This document shows positions 1 through 9,660 of a stretch of DNA of 26,281 nt, in pieces (position 1 is the stretch's first letter; each line of letters opens with the position of its first letter). The stretch is from Bacteroidota bacterium. Lineage in GTDB: Bacteria > Bacteroidota > Bacteroidia > Bacteroidales > UBA4417. The stretch lies in the NCBI GenBank assembly GCA_020048595.1, contig JAIFMH010000329.1, positions 1 through 26,281 on the forward strand, written 5' to 3'. The notes under the pieces are model-generated. The model had not been told where the DNA came from. It did no database searches and saw only the letters and a list, made by a program, of their open reading frames with translations. Both the position numbers and the translations under genes were made by a program.

Positions 1-9
1 TAAAATAAA

Positions 10-966
10 ATGAAAACTTTTGATGTAATTGTTGTTGGCGAACTTAATGTGGACATTATCCTGAACCGGATCGACCGTTTCCCGGAAATGGGCAAGGAAA
101 TCCTTGCAGGTAGTATTGATCTGACGTTGGGCAGTTCCTCTGCTATTTTTGCCAGTAACCTGAGTTCACTTGGCTCAAAAGTTTCGTTCCTGGGAAAGAT
201 AGGAAAAGACGGATTTGCATCAACTGTTTTAAACAGCCTTAAATCAAAAGGCGTAGATACATCAACAATTATACAATCAGATACATTAAATACAGGCGCC
301 ACAGTTGTGCTTAACTTCAACCAGGACCGGGCCATGGTTACTTACCCTGGTGCTATGGAAGATCTGAAACTGGAAGATATTAATTTCGAACACATTGCTA
401 CAGCCCAACATCTTCACTTTTCTTCAATCTTTCTTCAACCGGGAATAAGATACGATCTTCCGGTACTTTTTAAAAAAGCTAAATCATTTGGTCTCACAAC
501 CTCTCTTGATCCGCAATGGGATCCGGCTGAGAAATGGCAAATCGATTTGCCTGAATTACTGCCTTACCTAACTATTTTCATGCCAAACATGGCTGAATTC
601 AAAATGCTTACTTCAACCGACTCCCTTGAAAACGGGATTAAAAAAATAAAACAGATTGCACCTGATCTAACTGTCGTTGTGAAAGATGGATCAAATGGCG
701 CATTCGGATGGGATGGCACTGAATGGATTCATCAGCCTGCTTTGCTAAACGAAAATCCTGTGGACTGCATTGGCGCAGGCGACAGCTTTAACGCAGGATT
801 TATACATAAATTTACTCAGGGAGCTACGCTGAAAGAATGCCTCAGATATGGTGCAATTACAGGAGCAGTTTCAACCACTATGGCTGGAGGAACAGGAGCA
901 TTTGCCAACCGAAAATTGTTGAATGAACTGGAACTGCGTGTTTCGCTAAACAAATCTGGTAACTAA
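10..966 (+). CDS. PfkB-family sugar kinase
   Basis: This is a cytoplasmic ribokinase-like (PfkB) kinase of 318 residues, the usual family length, with no signal peptide. The N-terminal strand VVGELNVDIIL (8-18) and the glycine/serine-rich segment LGSSSAIFASNLSSLG (40-55) match the sugar-binding part of the fold. The C-terminal signature CIGAGDSFNAGF (253-264) carries the anion-hole GAGD and the catalytic base Asp258. MPNMAEF (191-197) matches the usual KPN-E segment. The family phosphorylates sugars such as fructose, tagatose-6-phosphate, KDG or 5-dehydro-2-deoxygluconate; the exact substrate cannot be read from sequence. The gene lies 7 bases before a class II aldolase gene, so the pair probably phosphorylates and then splits a ketose phosphate. 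It is the first gene in the window, so its promoter and possible upstream operon partners are not visible. Confidence 0.93.
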   Translation: MKTFDVIVVGELNVDIILNRIDRFPEMGKEILAGSIDLTLGSSSAIFASNLSSLGSKVSFLGKIGKDGFASTVLNSLKSKGVDTSTIIQSDTLNTGATVVLNFNQDRAMVTYPGAMEDLKLEDINFEHIATAQHLHFSSIFLQPGIRYDLPVLFKKAKSFGLTTSLDPQWDPAEKWQIDLPELLPYLTIFMPNMAEFKMLTSTDSLENGIKKIKQIAPDLTVVVKDGSNGAFGWDGTEWIHQPALLNENPVDCIGAGDSFNAGFIHKFTQGATLKECLRYGAITGAVSTTMAGGTGAFANRKLLNELELRVSLNKSGN

Positions 967-973
967 ACTAACT

Positions 974-1795
974 ATGACTTTACAGGATAAACTATCCCAA
1001 TATAAAACCGAAGGCAGGGCAATTCTGGCTGCCAATTTCTACAACTATGAGACTCTTGCAGGGATACTGAAAGCTGCTAAGGAATTGGATGAGCCTGTAA
1101 TCCTTCAGCTGTCGGAAAGCTCAATAAATTACCTGGGACTCGAAGTTGCCGCAAAACTGGCACGTGCCGGTCTTTCGCAATTTGGAGTTGAAGGATGGCT
1201 TCACCTCGATCACGGCGCAAGTCCTGAACTGGCTTTGCGATGCCTCGATGCCGGATTTGACAGTGTGATGATCGACGGAAGCGAAAAACCTTTTGAAGAA
1301 AACATCCGGATTACACGAAAAGTGGTTGAAATGGCCAGATCCTTTGGTGCGAATGTAGAGGCAGAACTTGGATTTATTGCCAAACTTGGCCAGGATGAGG
1401 ATATAGATGGTTTCACAAAACCTGAACAAGCCCGCGATTTTGTAGCTCAAACAGGCATAAACGCTCTGGCTGTTGCAATTGGAACAGCACATGGCTTTTA
1501 CAAACAGGAACCCAAACTCGATCTCGAAAGACTTAGCCAGATCAATGCGATTACTCCGGTTCCTTTAGTATTGCACGGCGGCTCCGGAATTCCGGACGAA
1601 ATGCTCCGGAATGCAATTAAAAGAGGAATTGTGAAAGTAAACCTGGCAACCGATTCGAAAAATGCCTTTATGAAAGAACTTAAAAATGTTCTTTTCAATA
1701 GTGACGAAATTGATTTACGTAAAACATTCCCACCAGCCATTGATGCGGTAAAAAAACTGATTATCAATAAAATGCAACTTGTAAGCATGAAATAA
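974..1795 (+). CDS. Class II fructose/tagatose-bisphosphate aldolase family protein
   Basis: This 273-residue protein is a zinc-dependent class II aldolase closest in layout to GatY/KbaY and the short FbaA forms. The catalytic Asp79 and zinc ligand His80 lie in HLDHG (77-81). The other zinc ligands are His173 in GTAHGFY (171-176 region) and His201 in LHGGSGIP (200-207). KVNLATD (221-227) is the phosphate and substrate loop. Such enzymes cleave ketose (bis)phosphates to DHAP and an aldehyde. With the PfkB kinase just upstream, plausible routes are the tagatose-6-phosphate pathway for galactose-type sugars or an inositol-type route (IolC plus IolJ); this choice is inference. It ends 6 bases before the exported amidohydrolase gene, so all three genes are probably co-transcribed. 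Confidence 0.93.
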   Translation: MTLQDKLSQYKTEGRAILAANFYNYETLAGILKAAKELDEPVILQLSESSINYLGLEVAAKLARAGLSQFGVEGWLHLDHGASPELALRCLDAGFDSVMIDGSEKPFEENIRITRKVVEMARSFGANVEAELGFIAKLGQDEDIDGFTKPEQARDFVAQTGINALAVAIGTAHGFYKQEPKLDLERLSQINAITPVPLVLHGGSGIPDEMLRNAIKRGIVKVNLATDSKNAFMKELKNVLFNSDEIDLRKTFPPAIDAVKKLIINKMQLVSMK

Positions 1796-1801
1796 ATATT
1801 T

Positions 1802-2896
1802 ATGAAAATGAAAACTCCTGTTGCTATATTTTTATTCCTTTTTATAATAAGTTTTTCTGCTTTTTCGCAGAAAGAAGTCGATCAGTTGCTTCTTAAAGAC
1901 TTCAGACCGGTTTCCATTTATGCTATTCCGGTTACAATTCCTGCCAAAGCAAAGTTCCCGGTAATTGATATGCACTCGCACCCATACGCGCAAAGTACGG
2001 CTGATTTGGATGCATGGGTAAAAACGATGGACCAGATGGGTATCACAAAAACTATTGTTCATACCATGGCAATTGGGGCGACATTCGATTCGCTGGTTGA
2101 TGCTTACGGCAAATATCCTGGGCGCTTTGAACTGTGGTGCGGTTTCGATTATTCCGGTTACGACAAACCCGGTTTTGGTCCCGCTGCTGTAAAAGAATTA
2201 GAAAGATGTTATAAAAAAGGAGCAAAAGGAGTTGGTGAACTTGGCGATAAAGGGGAAGGCGAAATCTATTCAAAACCAGTGCCAGGCTACGGAATGCATA
2301 TGGATGATGCCAGGATGAAGCCATTGCTGGAGAAATGTGCCGAACTTAAAATGCCAATCAATATTCATGTTGCAGAACCTTACTGGATGTACCTTCCGGC
2401 CGATAGCACCAACGATGGACTTATTAATGCAGCTACCTGGAAAGTGAATGTAAAACCAGGTATGCTTGATCATGCAGGACTTATTAAATCCTTAGAAAAT
2501 GCAGTCAGGGAAAATCCAAAAACGCTTTTTATTGCCTGCCATTTTGCAAACTGTGAATACGATCTTTCAATCGTTGGCCGGTTACTGGATAAATACAGCA
2601 ACCTTTATCTCGATATCTCAGCCAGGTATGCCGAAACTGCAACCATCCCTAGATATATGGAGAAATTTTACACTCAGTATCAGAACCGGTTACTCTATGG
2701 AACAGATATGGGAATGGCCAAGAGCATGTACCAGGTTACTTTCAGAGTGCTCGAAACACTGGACGAACATTTTTATGAAACTCAGCTATTCGGATACCAT
2801 TGGGCTATGAATGGATTCGGACTCAGTGATACAATTCTTGAAAAACTATATATGAAAAACGCGTTAAAAATTCAGAACTATGAAAATAAACGCTAA
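1802..2896 (+). CDS. Exported amidohydrolase-family (TIM-barrel) metal-dependent hydrolase
   Basis: The 364-residue product has a signal peptide (about 1-23, ending SAFSQ), so it works in the periplasm or beyond. The mature part looks like Amidohydro_2 (PF04909). It shows the metal pair HSH (58-60) after VIDM, a possible carboxylate at Glu146 in GVGELG, His189 in INIHVAEP, His247 in IACHFAN and Asp302 in LLYGTDMG. These are the usual metal and catalytic positions of the amidohydrolase superfamily. Relatives hydrolyse lactones or decarboxylate ring acids, but an exported version next to glycosidases has no obvious known substrate. The 3' end overlaps the next gene by 17 bases, which suggests translational coupling to the GH36-like lipoprotein. 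A sugar lactonase or a deacylase are both possible. Confidence 0.85.
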   Translation: MKMKTPVAIFLFLFIISFSAFSQKEVDQLLLKDFRPVSIYAIPVTIPAKAKFPVIDMHSHPYAQSTADLDAWVKTMDQMGITKTIVHTMAIGATFDSLVDAYGKYPGRFELWCGFDYSGYDKPGFGPAAVKELERCYKKGAKGVGELGDKGEGEIYSKPVPGYGMHMDDARMKPLLEKCAELKMPINIHVAEPYWMYLPADSTNDGLINAATWKVNVKPGMLDHAGLIKSLENAVRENPKTLFIACHFANCEYDLSIVGRLLDKYSNLYLDISARYAETATIPRYMEKFYTQYQNRLLYGTDMGMAKSMYQVTFRVLETLDEHFYETQLFGYHWAMNGFGLSDTILEKLYMKNALKIQNYENKR

Positions 2897-4943
2897 ATAT
2901 TATCTCCTGATTTCCGGCGCAACAATGGGATTGTTGATGATGTCCTCCTGTTCAAAAAACACAGGAACTATCAGTAGTGGTCCGTTACAGGTTGAAGTCA
3001 ATGAACAGATGCTCACGCGCGTAAGTACCAACCTCACTACAATTCCTTATAACAACGAATTCCGGCAATCGGAATACCTGGTTACGGATTCGGATACGAT
3101 CGGCAAATTCAAATTACGATCATCTGATCTTCAGAAGATCAGCGATTTTGCCGGCGAAGGCAAATCCTATGTTTACAATGGCACTTCAGAAAATACCGAT
3201 AAGAAAATCACTAAAATCCTTACAATTAATACATACAAAGACTTTGAAGGATGGGCATTTTATACCGTTGAGTTTGTCAATACAGGAAATAAGGATATTG
3301 TAGTTAAGAAATGGGTTAACCATTCATATAAAATTGAAAGCAAAAAGGATGTTCCTCATTTCTGGTCGTTCCAGGCAAGTTCAACCGGAGCACGTAAAAG
3401 CTGGATATTGCCGGTTGATACTGGTTTTTATCAGAGAAATTACATGGGTATGAATGATCCGGATTACGGCGGAGGAATCCCTGTTCTGGATATCTGGCGT
3501 AAGGATGCAGGTATTGCAATTGGCCATACTTCGCTGAAGCCTGAATTAGCTTCGCTTCCGGTCAGCATGGGAAAAGATGACAATTATTCCACAATTGGGA
3601 TTGAATATGCAGTAAACGACACCCTGCATCCCGGTGATACCATGAAAACTCTCGAAACCTTTGTTACTGTTCATACAAGTGATTGTTTTTCAACACTGAA
3701 ACAATATGCTGCATTTATGGCAAAAAAAGGCATTGTTATGCCTGACTCCGAGCCGCTGGCATTTGAACCTGTCTGGTGTGCCTGGGGGTATATGCGGAAG
3801 TTTACTGTTGATGAAGTAATTGGTACGCTCCCTAAAGTAAAAGAACTTGGATTTACCTGGGTTACCCTTGATGATGGTTTCCAGAATGCGGAAGGTGATT
3901 GGTTTCCGAACCCGGTTACATTTCCCGGTGGTGAAGCACAGATGAAAAAACTGGTTGATACCATACATGCCATGGGTTTTAAAGCGCAATTATGGTGGGC
4001 TCCTCTGGCTGTTGATCCGGGCACAAAACTTTTAGCCGAACAGCCTGATATTATCCTGAAAAATGCTGACGGAAGCCCTCAAATTATCAGCTGGTGGGAC
4101 AGTTATTATATGTCGCCGGTTTCCAAGTCCGCGCTTGACCATACCAAAGCTATGGTTGATATGTTTATAGGCAAATGGGGGTACGACGGACTCAAACTTG
4201 ACGGCCAGCACCTAAATGCTTGTCCACCGGATTATAATCCGGCTCATAAACTTGCCAATCCTAACGATGCTCCTGAAAGTATTCCCGATTTCTTTAAACT
4301 GATTTACGAAACTGCACATCAGATAAAACCGGGAGCCCTTATTCAGCTTTGTCCGTGCGGCGATGCCATGTCGTTTTACAATATGCCTTATACCAACCAG
4401 TTTGTGGCATCCGACCCGGTTGGAAGTGTGCAGGTACGATCGAAAGGATGGGCCTACAAAGCATTGGCGCCAAATACAGCATATTTTGGCGATCATGTAG
4501 AGCTGAGTGACGAACAGAATGATTTTGCCAGCACAATAGGCATTGGTGCCGTTCCCGGTACAAAATTCACATGGCCTAAAGATAATCCGTTTGTAACCGA
4601 AGGCCATTTTGTTCTAACTCCGGAAAAGGAAAAAGAATGGAAAAAATGGATTCAGATTTATAAAGCACACATGCTTTCAAAAGGTGAATACCTGGGCGGA
4701 TTGTACGATATCGGGTACGATATTCCCGAAACGCATGTTATCCGTAAATCCGACACGCTGTTTTATGCATTTTATGCCAAAAACTGGTCAGGGCCACTGC
4801 AAATTAAAGGACTTTCAGAGAAATCATATAAAATAGTAGATTATGTAAACAACCGTGATCTGGGAGTTCTAAATAAAGAAAAACCTGAACTCGAGGCAAA
4901 ATTTGAGAAATATCTTTTAGTAATGGCTTATCCTTTAAAATAA
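2880..4943 (+). CDS. GH36-like alpha-galactosidase family lipoprotein
   Basis: The 687-residue protein has a lipoprotein signal peptide (lipobox MSSC, Cys24). Residues about 30-280 form a beta-sandwich-like N-terminal region, followed by a melibiase-type (GH36, clan GH-D) TIM barrel at about 295-600 and a small C-terminal beta domain. Barrel marks are VWCAWGYM (298-305), LDDGF (330-334), LWWAP (371-375) and GLKLDGQ (437-443), where Asp441 is the likely nucleophile. The usual CxSGGGR acid/base loop is replaced by CPCGDAMSFYN (491-501), and Asp512 in VASDPVG is my acid/base candidate. GDHVELSDE and GTKFTWP then follow. The family usually releases alpha-galactose, but this subgroup departs enough that the specificity is unproven. 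It starts inside the amidohydrolase gene and ends 73 bases before susC. Confidence 0.85.
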   Translation: MKINAKYYLLISGATMGLLMMSSCSKNTGTISSGPLQVEVNEQMLTRVSTNLTTIPYNNEFRQSEYLVTDSDTIGKFKLRSSDLQKISDFAGEGKSYVYNGTSENTDKKITKILTINTYKDFEGWAFYTVEFVNTGNKDIVVKKWVNHSYKIESKKDVPHFWSFQASSTGARKSWILPVDTGFYQRNYMGMNDPDYGGGIPVLDIWRKDAGIAIGHTSLKPELASLPVSMGKDDNYSTIGIEYAVNDTLHPGDTMKTLETFVTVHTSDCFSTLKQYAAFMAKKGIVMPDSEPLAFEPVWCAWGYMRKFTVDEVIGTLPKVKELGFTWVTLDDGFQNAEGDWFPNPVTFPGGEAQMKKLVDTIHAMGFKAQLWWAPLAVDPGTKLLAEQPDIILKNADGSPQIISWWDSYYMSPVSKSALDHTKAMVDMFIGKWGYDGLKLDGQHLNACPPDYNPAHKLANPNDAPESIPDFFKLIYETAHQIKPGALIQLCPCGDAMSFYNMPYTNQFVASDPVGSVQVRSKGWAYKALAPNTAYFGDHVELSDEQNDFASTIGIGAVPGTKFTWPKDNPFVTEGHFVLTPEKEKEWKKWIQIYKAHMLSKGEYLGGLYDIGYDIPETHVIRKSDTLFYAFYAKNWSGPLQIKGLSEKSYKIVDYVNNRDLGVLNKEKPELEAKFEKYLLVMAYPLK

Positions 4944-5016
4944 TGAATTTGCTTAATAAAAACCACACTACCAACAATCTACAATTAAATAAACCAACAA
5001 ACCAAAATCACTTGCT

Positions 5017-8000
5017 ATGAGAAAACTAACAATTCTGCTTGTGTTACTCCTGTTAGGAGGAATGCAGGTCGTGCTTGCACAAAAAACAATCAAGGGGACT
5101 GTCACCAGTAAGGAGGATGGCGAAGGTATTCCGGGCGCAACAATAGTTGTTACCGGTACCACCACCGGAACTACTACCGATATTTCCGGCAAATACACCC
5201 TGGCAGTGCCTGCTAATGCTACAACGCTTCAGTTTTCCTTTTTAGGAATGAAAACCATTGAGGTAGCAATCGGCGCAAACAATGAAATTAATGTAACAAT
5301 GGAACCCGAAATTACTTCACTTGATGAAGTAGTTGTTGTAGGATACGGTACCCAGAAAAAAAGGGATCTCACCGGTGCTATTTCGTCAGTAAAATCTGCG
5401 GATATTATACTTTCGTCGAGTACTGACATAGGACATTCATTGAAGGGAAAAGCTGCTGGTCTTACTATCCGTGAAAACAGTGCACAACCTGGCGGTGGAC
5501 TAGATATCCTGGTCAGGGGAGCGGGTTCTATTAATGCAAGCAATGCTCCTCTTATTGTTGTTGATGGATTTCCGATTGCTGATCTTCAGCAGCCTGAAAG
5601 CGGAGGAAGGTATGATGCAGGAACTCAAAGCATACTTAACACATTTAACCCTAACGATATTGAATCAGTTGAAGTATTGAAGGATGCAAGTGCAACAGCT
5701 ATCTATGGAGCAAGGGCTGCTCATGGAGTAATTCTGATTACTACCAAAAGAGGCAAAGAAGGAACACCTGTTATATCATATTCAACGTCCTATGCTATTC
5801 AGAAATATAACGACTCCTTCGATGTATTACCCTTGAACGAATGGATGCAAGTACGAAACGAAGCAGCCTGGGAACAGTGGAACTTTGAAAACAATGTTAC
5901 ACCATATGGAAATAAGACTTTGGAAGAGGCCCAGGCAAATCCGGTTAGTGGTGATTTTTACAAGTTATATACTCAAAATGCAATCGATAATGTTGGCGCA
6001 GGAACAGACTGGCTTGGATTAACAACCCAAAACGGCGCAATCCAGCAGCATAATGTATCCATCACCGGAGGGAATAAATCCACGAAGTATTTATTGTCGG
6101 GCAATTATTTTAACCAGGACGGCGTTATAAAAAATGCTGGTTTTCAACGATATACTGTCAGGGCAAATATTGACCAGGATTTAAGTAAGTACTTTAAATT
6201 AGGTATGAACTTTTCGTACAGTCGTATTAACAATCAAAACAGTAGTTTAGGCGGCGATATGTATGAAAACTCAGGAATTATTCGTGCCTCAATTCAACAA
6301 GGCCCTCACATCCCGGCTATTGACGAAAACGGTAACTATCCGTTAAATCCGCAGCTTTCCTTACAACCAAATCCATATTCATTGCTCACCATCACTGACC
6401 AGGGACGAGTTGAACGCACAATGGTAAATTCATACCTTGATATCATGCCGGTAAAAGGCCTGGTTGTTAAACTCAAAGCCGGAATGGATCGTGGCTTAAC
6501 AAACAGATGGACTTATCTTCCAAAAACGACTCTGCATGGAGAACTCGAAAATGGAAAAGCAACAATTGCAGAAACTGATCAGAATAATTATTTATTAGAA
6601 GCTACAGCAAATTATAGTAAGAAATTTGGTGCAGATCATCAGTTTACGCTTTTAGCCGGTGTATCGGAAGAAAAGTTTATCGACAGGTATACAGAAGAAG
6701 GTAATACCAGTTTTATAACCGATGCATTCCTTTGGAATAACCTTAACGCCGGAACCGGAACTAAATCTGTAAGTTCCTCAGGTCAGGATAATGTTATGGC
6801 TTCCTATTTCGGACGATTGAATTACATTTTAAAAGATAGATACCTATTGACATTTACACTCCGTACTGACGGTGCAAGTGTTTTTGCTGCCAATAATAAA
6901 TGGGCAACTTTCCCTTCAGTTGCTGTTGGTTGGAATATAGCCGAAGAATCATTTTTCACTGGTGCTAAAGATGTTGTTTCCCAGTTGAAACTGAGATTCA
7001 GTTACGGACAAACCGGAAATGCATCGATAGGCAGTAATGCCTTTGCTGCTTACTCCGCATACCCTGCTTACCTGACAGGTGATGAAATTAAAAACATTGG
7101 AGTTTCTTTATCACGTCTCGAAAATCCTGATCTCAAATGGGAAACAACAACTGAATTCAACCTTGGCCTCGACTTTAGCCTCTTTAAAGACAGGATCAGT
7201 GGTTCAGCTGAGTTTTATAACAGGGTTATTTCTGACCTCCTGGCAATGAAACCACTTAACTCGTATAATGAGATAAACTCAATAATGGCAAATGTAGGTG
7301 AAACGCAAAGCAAAGGATTTGAGCTGACACTGACAACGTATAATGTGGTTAAATCAGATTTTGAATGGAAAACAATGTTTACTGTCTCTACATTCCGCGA
7401 CAATTGGAGAAAAAGAGCTGATGACTGGAAACCTGCAGTGTATGAAAGTGAAACTGACCCCATCAGAGCTTTGTATTCAAGGGTGTCGAATGGAATTATG
7501 CAAATAGGTGATGTAGTTCCGGAGCAGCCTGAATTAAAACCAGGTGCTATAAAAATTGCTGATATAAATGGGTATGTACGCGATGATGATGGAAATCCGA
7601 CAGTTGACGAAAATGGCAGGTTCCTTAGAACCGGAGCACCTGATGGTATGATTGATGATGCAGATACCAGACTTATTGGATCAACTGACCCAAAACTGGT
7701 AGCTGGTATGTCAAATATGCTGTCATACAAAAATTTCTCATTGAGTTTTGATTTCAATGGTATGTTTGGCCGTGAATTTGCTGATCCAAATTATACAGCT
7801 TACGGCGTAAGTGCTGAAGGAATTTATACTTACGGATACAATGGACTTAGAACTGTAAAAGATCGCTGGACACCTGAAAATCCGTCCACTACACATCCCG
7901 GATCCTATTATGGCTGGTCACCTTATGGCAGTGGCGATTTCTTCCTGCAGGATGCGTGGTATATAAGACTACAGAATATTACTCTGGGTTATAACCTACC

Positions 8001-8166
8001 AAAAAAATGGTTGGGTAAAGTTTTCACGGATGTGCGTATTCATGCTGATGCACAGAATTTGTTTGTGATCACTCCATACACTGGTGTAGATCCGGAAACA
8101 GACTCTTATACAGCTGCTTATCCAAATGTAAGAACATTTACTGTGGGACTGAATGTTATTTTCTAA
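5017..8166 (+). CDS. susC: SusC/RagA-family TonB-dependent outer-membrane transporter
   Basis: This 1049-residue protein is a full-length SusC-type importer. It has a signal peptide (about 1-21, ending VVLA), a carboxypeptidase-regulatory-like domain (about 23-97), a TonB-box-like stretch VVVVGYGTQKKRDLTG (105-120), a plug with LVRGAGSINASNAPLIVVDG, and a long beta-barrel ending in VRTFTVGLNVIF with the terminal Phe of outer-membrane barrels. It should import oligosaccharides released at the surface, using energy from TonB-ExbBD. There is no FecR-interacting STN domain, so it is not obviously tied to an ECF sigma/anti-sigma switch. The 73-base gap before it contains TGAATTTG at 4944-4951, one mismatch from TAnnTTTG; a separate promoter here is only a possibility. 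susD follows after 19 bases. Confidence 0.97.
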   Translation: MRKLTILLVLLLLGGMQVVLAQKTIKGTVTSKEDGEGIPGATIVVTGTTTGTTTDISGKYTLAVPANATTLQFSFLGMKTIEVAIGANNEINVTMEPEITSLDEVVVVGYGTQKKRDLTGAISSVKSADIILSSSTDIGHSLKGKAAGLTIRENSAQPGGGLDILVRGAGSINASNAPLIVVDGFPIADLQQPESGGRYDAGTQSILNTFNPNDIESVEVLKDASATAIYGARAAHGVILITTKRGKEGTPVISYSTSYAIQKYNDSFDVLPLNEWMQVRNEAAWEQWNFENNVTPYGNKTLEEAQANPVSGDFYKLYTQNAIDNVGAGTDWLGLTTQNGAIQQHNVSITGGNKSTKYLLSGNYFNQDGVIKNAGFQRYTVRANIDQDLSKYFKLGMNFSYSRINNQNSSLGGDMYENSGIIRASIQQGPHIPAIDENGNYPLNPQLSLQPNPYSLLTITDQGRVERTMVNSYLDIMPVKGLVVKLKAGMDRGLTNRWTYLPKTTLHGELENGKATIAETDQNNYLLEATANYSKKFGADHQFTLLAGVSEEKFIDRYTEEGNTSFITDAFLWNNLNAGTGTKSVSSSGQDNVMASYFGRLNYILKDRYLLTFTLRTDGASVFAANNKWATFPSVAVGWNIAEESFFTGAKDVVSQLKLRFSYGQTGNASIGSNAFAAYSAYPAYLTGDEIKNIGVSLSRLENPDLKWETTTEFNLGLDFSLFKDRISGSAEFYNRVISDLLAMKPLNSYNEINSIMANVGETQSKGFELTLTTYNVVKSDFEWKTMFTVSTFRDNWRKRADDWKPAVYESETDPIRALYSRVSNGIMQIGDVVPEQPELKPGAIKIADINGYVRDDDGNPTVDENGRFLRTGAPDGMIDDADTRLIGSTDPKLVAGMSNMLSYKNFSLSFDFNGMFGREFADPNYTAYGVSAEGIYTYGYNGLRTVKDRWTPENPSTTHPGSYYGWSPYGSGDFFLQDAWYIRLQNITLGYNLPKKWLGKVFTDVRIHADAQNLFVITPYTGVDPETDSYTAAYPNVRTFTVGLNVIF

Positions 8167-8185
8167 TCTCTAAAAACGAAAAATC

Positions 8186-9652
8186 ATGAAAATGAAAAAA
8201 ATATTAACTTTTCTGATAGTAGTCTTTTTGTTAAACAGTTGTACCAAAGACCTGGTAACTGTCGACTACTCCGAAATCAATCCCAGTATATTTCCACAAT
8301 CAGAAGCTGATGTACAGGCAATGGTAATGGCCTGCTACTATCCACTCAGAGGATCATGGTGGGATGGTATTAATACGACATCTGAAAGAGGACTTATGTT
8401 CTGTTTAGATGCCACAACCGAGATCCTTTCTGGAAAATACGATATCCAATATTATGGTCATTTACTCAATTTTCATCCAACTGATGAACTGGCTGTTTTT
8501 TTCTATGATTGGTATTATAACAAAATCAGCCGCATGACACTTACAATCGATCAGATTAACAAATCGAATGTTAGTGATGAGATTAAAACTAAGGCAATTG
8601 CTGAAGTTCGATGTGCAAGAGGTATGCTGGCATACAATCTGTTCGACATGTACGGACCTATTGTTGTTGCGCCTCTCGAGGTATTACTTCAGCCTACTGT
8701 TGAGCAACCTCTGGCACGTATGCCTTATGCCGATATGGTTAAATTTATTGAAGATGATTTAATTGAATCAACTAAAGAATTGCCTGAACCAGGTGCCAAT
8801 GAATTCGGCCGCTTTAATAAAGCTGTTGCACAAATGATGCTTATCCGTTTATATTTGCATGAAAAGCAATGGGACAAAGTACTTGCAGCAAGCAATACTA
8901 TAATTGGGTACAACCATTTCTCCCTCGATGATGATTATGTAGGAATGTGGGGATTGAATGGTGCCAAAACCAGCAATGAAGTTATATTCGCAGTGGAATG
9001 CGACTACGAAGGAACAAGTGAAAACCAGTGGCAACTGATGGCTCTTCCATCTAATTATCCACCACTCGGAGGTTGGGCAACTGTGCAAAGCACCTGGGAT
9101 TTTTATGATTCTTTCGAAGAAGCTGACGTAAGAAAAACCATGTTGATCACTGAGTATACCGGAACCGATGGCAATGTATATAATCGCAGTAACCCTGGTG
9201 ATGTAATGGATCTTGGACCTATACCTTTAAAAATTGATCCTGACGATCAAAGGACAACTTCTCTTTCTACCGTTGATATCATTCTTTACAGGTATGCAGA
9301 TGTATTGCTTTCAAAAGCAGAAGCTATTGCCAATTCATCAGGGCCAAATGCTGAAGCAATGGAACTTGTAAATGTTGTTCGCCGCAGGGCAGGTTTAGAA
9401 GATAAAAACATTGCAGATTACGGATCATTATCCGCTTTCAATGACTTGATCCTTACCGAAAGAAGCCATGAATATTGGTGTGAAAACGGTCAGTACAGGT
9501 CCGACCTTATCCGGCATGGTAAATTCGTATCCCGCTGTATAGAGTTAACACAATCCCCTTATGCCGACGATAACAAGGTACTTTTCCCTTTCTCCTTAAA
9601 AACGGTTAGTGAAGGCAAAGGATTGTTTATTCAAAATCCCGGATATAATTGA
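8186..9652 (+). CDS. susD: SusD/RagB-family glycan-binding outer-membrane lipoprotein
   Basis: The 488-residue partner of SusC has a lipoprotein signal peptide with Cys19 in LLNSC. SEADVQAMVMACYYPLRG (39-56) and the helical TPR-like repeats that follow fit the SusD N-terminal domain. The C-terminal RagB/SusD domain includes DIILYRYADVLLSKAEAI, VVRRRAGL, LTERSHEYWCENGQ and the typical end LFIQNPGYN. SusD acts as a lid on the SusC barrel and binds glycan at the cell surface. The start at ATG 8186 gives a normal signal peptide. A strong inverted repeat begins 9 bases after the TGA stop and may separate this pair from the downstream genes in expression level. Confidence 0.96.
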   Translation: MKMKKILTFLIVVFLLNSCTKDLVTVDYSEINPSIFPQSEADVQAMVMACYYPLRGSWWDGINTTSERGLMFCLDATTEILSGKYDIQYYGHLLNFHPTDELAVFFYDWYYNKISRMTLTIDQINKSNVSDEIKTKAIAEVRCARGMLAYNLFDMYGPIVVAPLEVLLQPTVEQPLARMPYADMVKFIEDDLIESTKELPEPGANEFGRFNKAVAQMMLIRLYLHEKQWDKVLAASNTIIGYNHFSLDDDYVGMWGLNGAKTSNEVIFAVECDYEGTSENQWQLMALPSNYPPLGGWATVQSTWDFYDSFEEADVRKTMLITEYTGTDGNVYNRSNPGDVMDLGPIPLKIDPDDQRTTSLSTVDIILYRYADVLLSKAEAIANSSGPNAEAMELVNVVRRRAGLEDKNIADYGSLSAFNDLILTERSHEYWCENGQYRSDLIRHGKFVSRCIELTQSPYADDNKVLFPFSLKTVSEGKGLFIQNPGYN

Positions 9653-9660
9653 TAGAAATC

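Noticed and set aside
4212..4607. 131-residue minus-strand open frame inside the GH36-like gene
   Set aside because: The forward frame carries catalytic motifs here; the reverse frame shows nothing recognisable.
7215..7757. 180-residue open frame on the minus strand inside susC
   Set aside because: It is antisense to a well-conserved barrel region, has no recognisable domain, and has serine-rich composition typical of a reverse-frame shadow.
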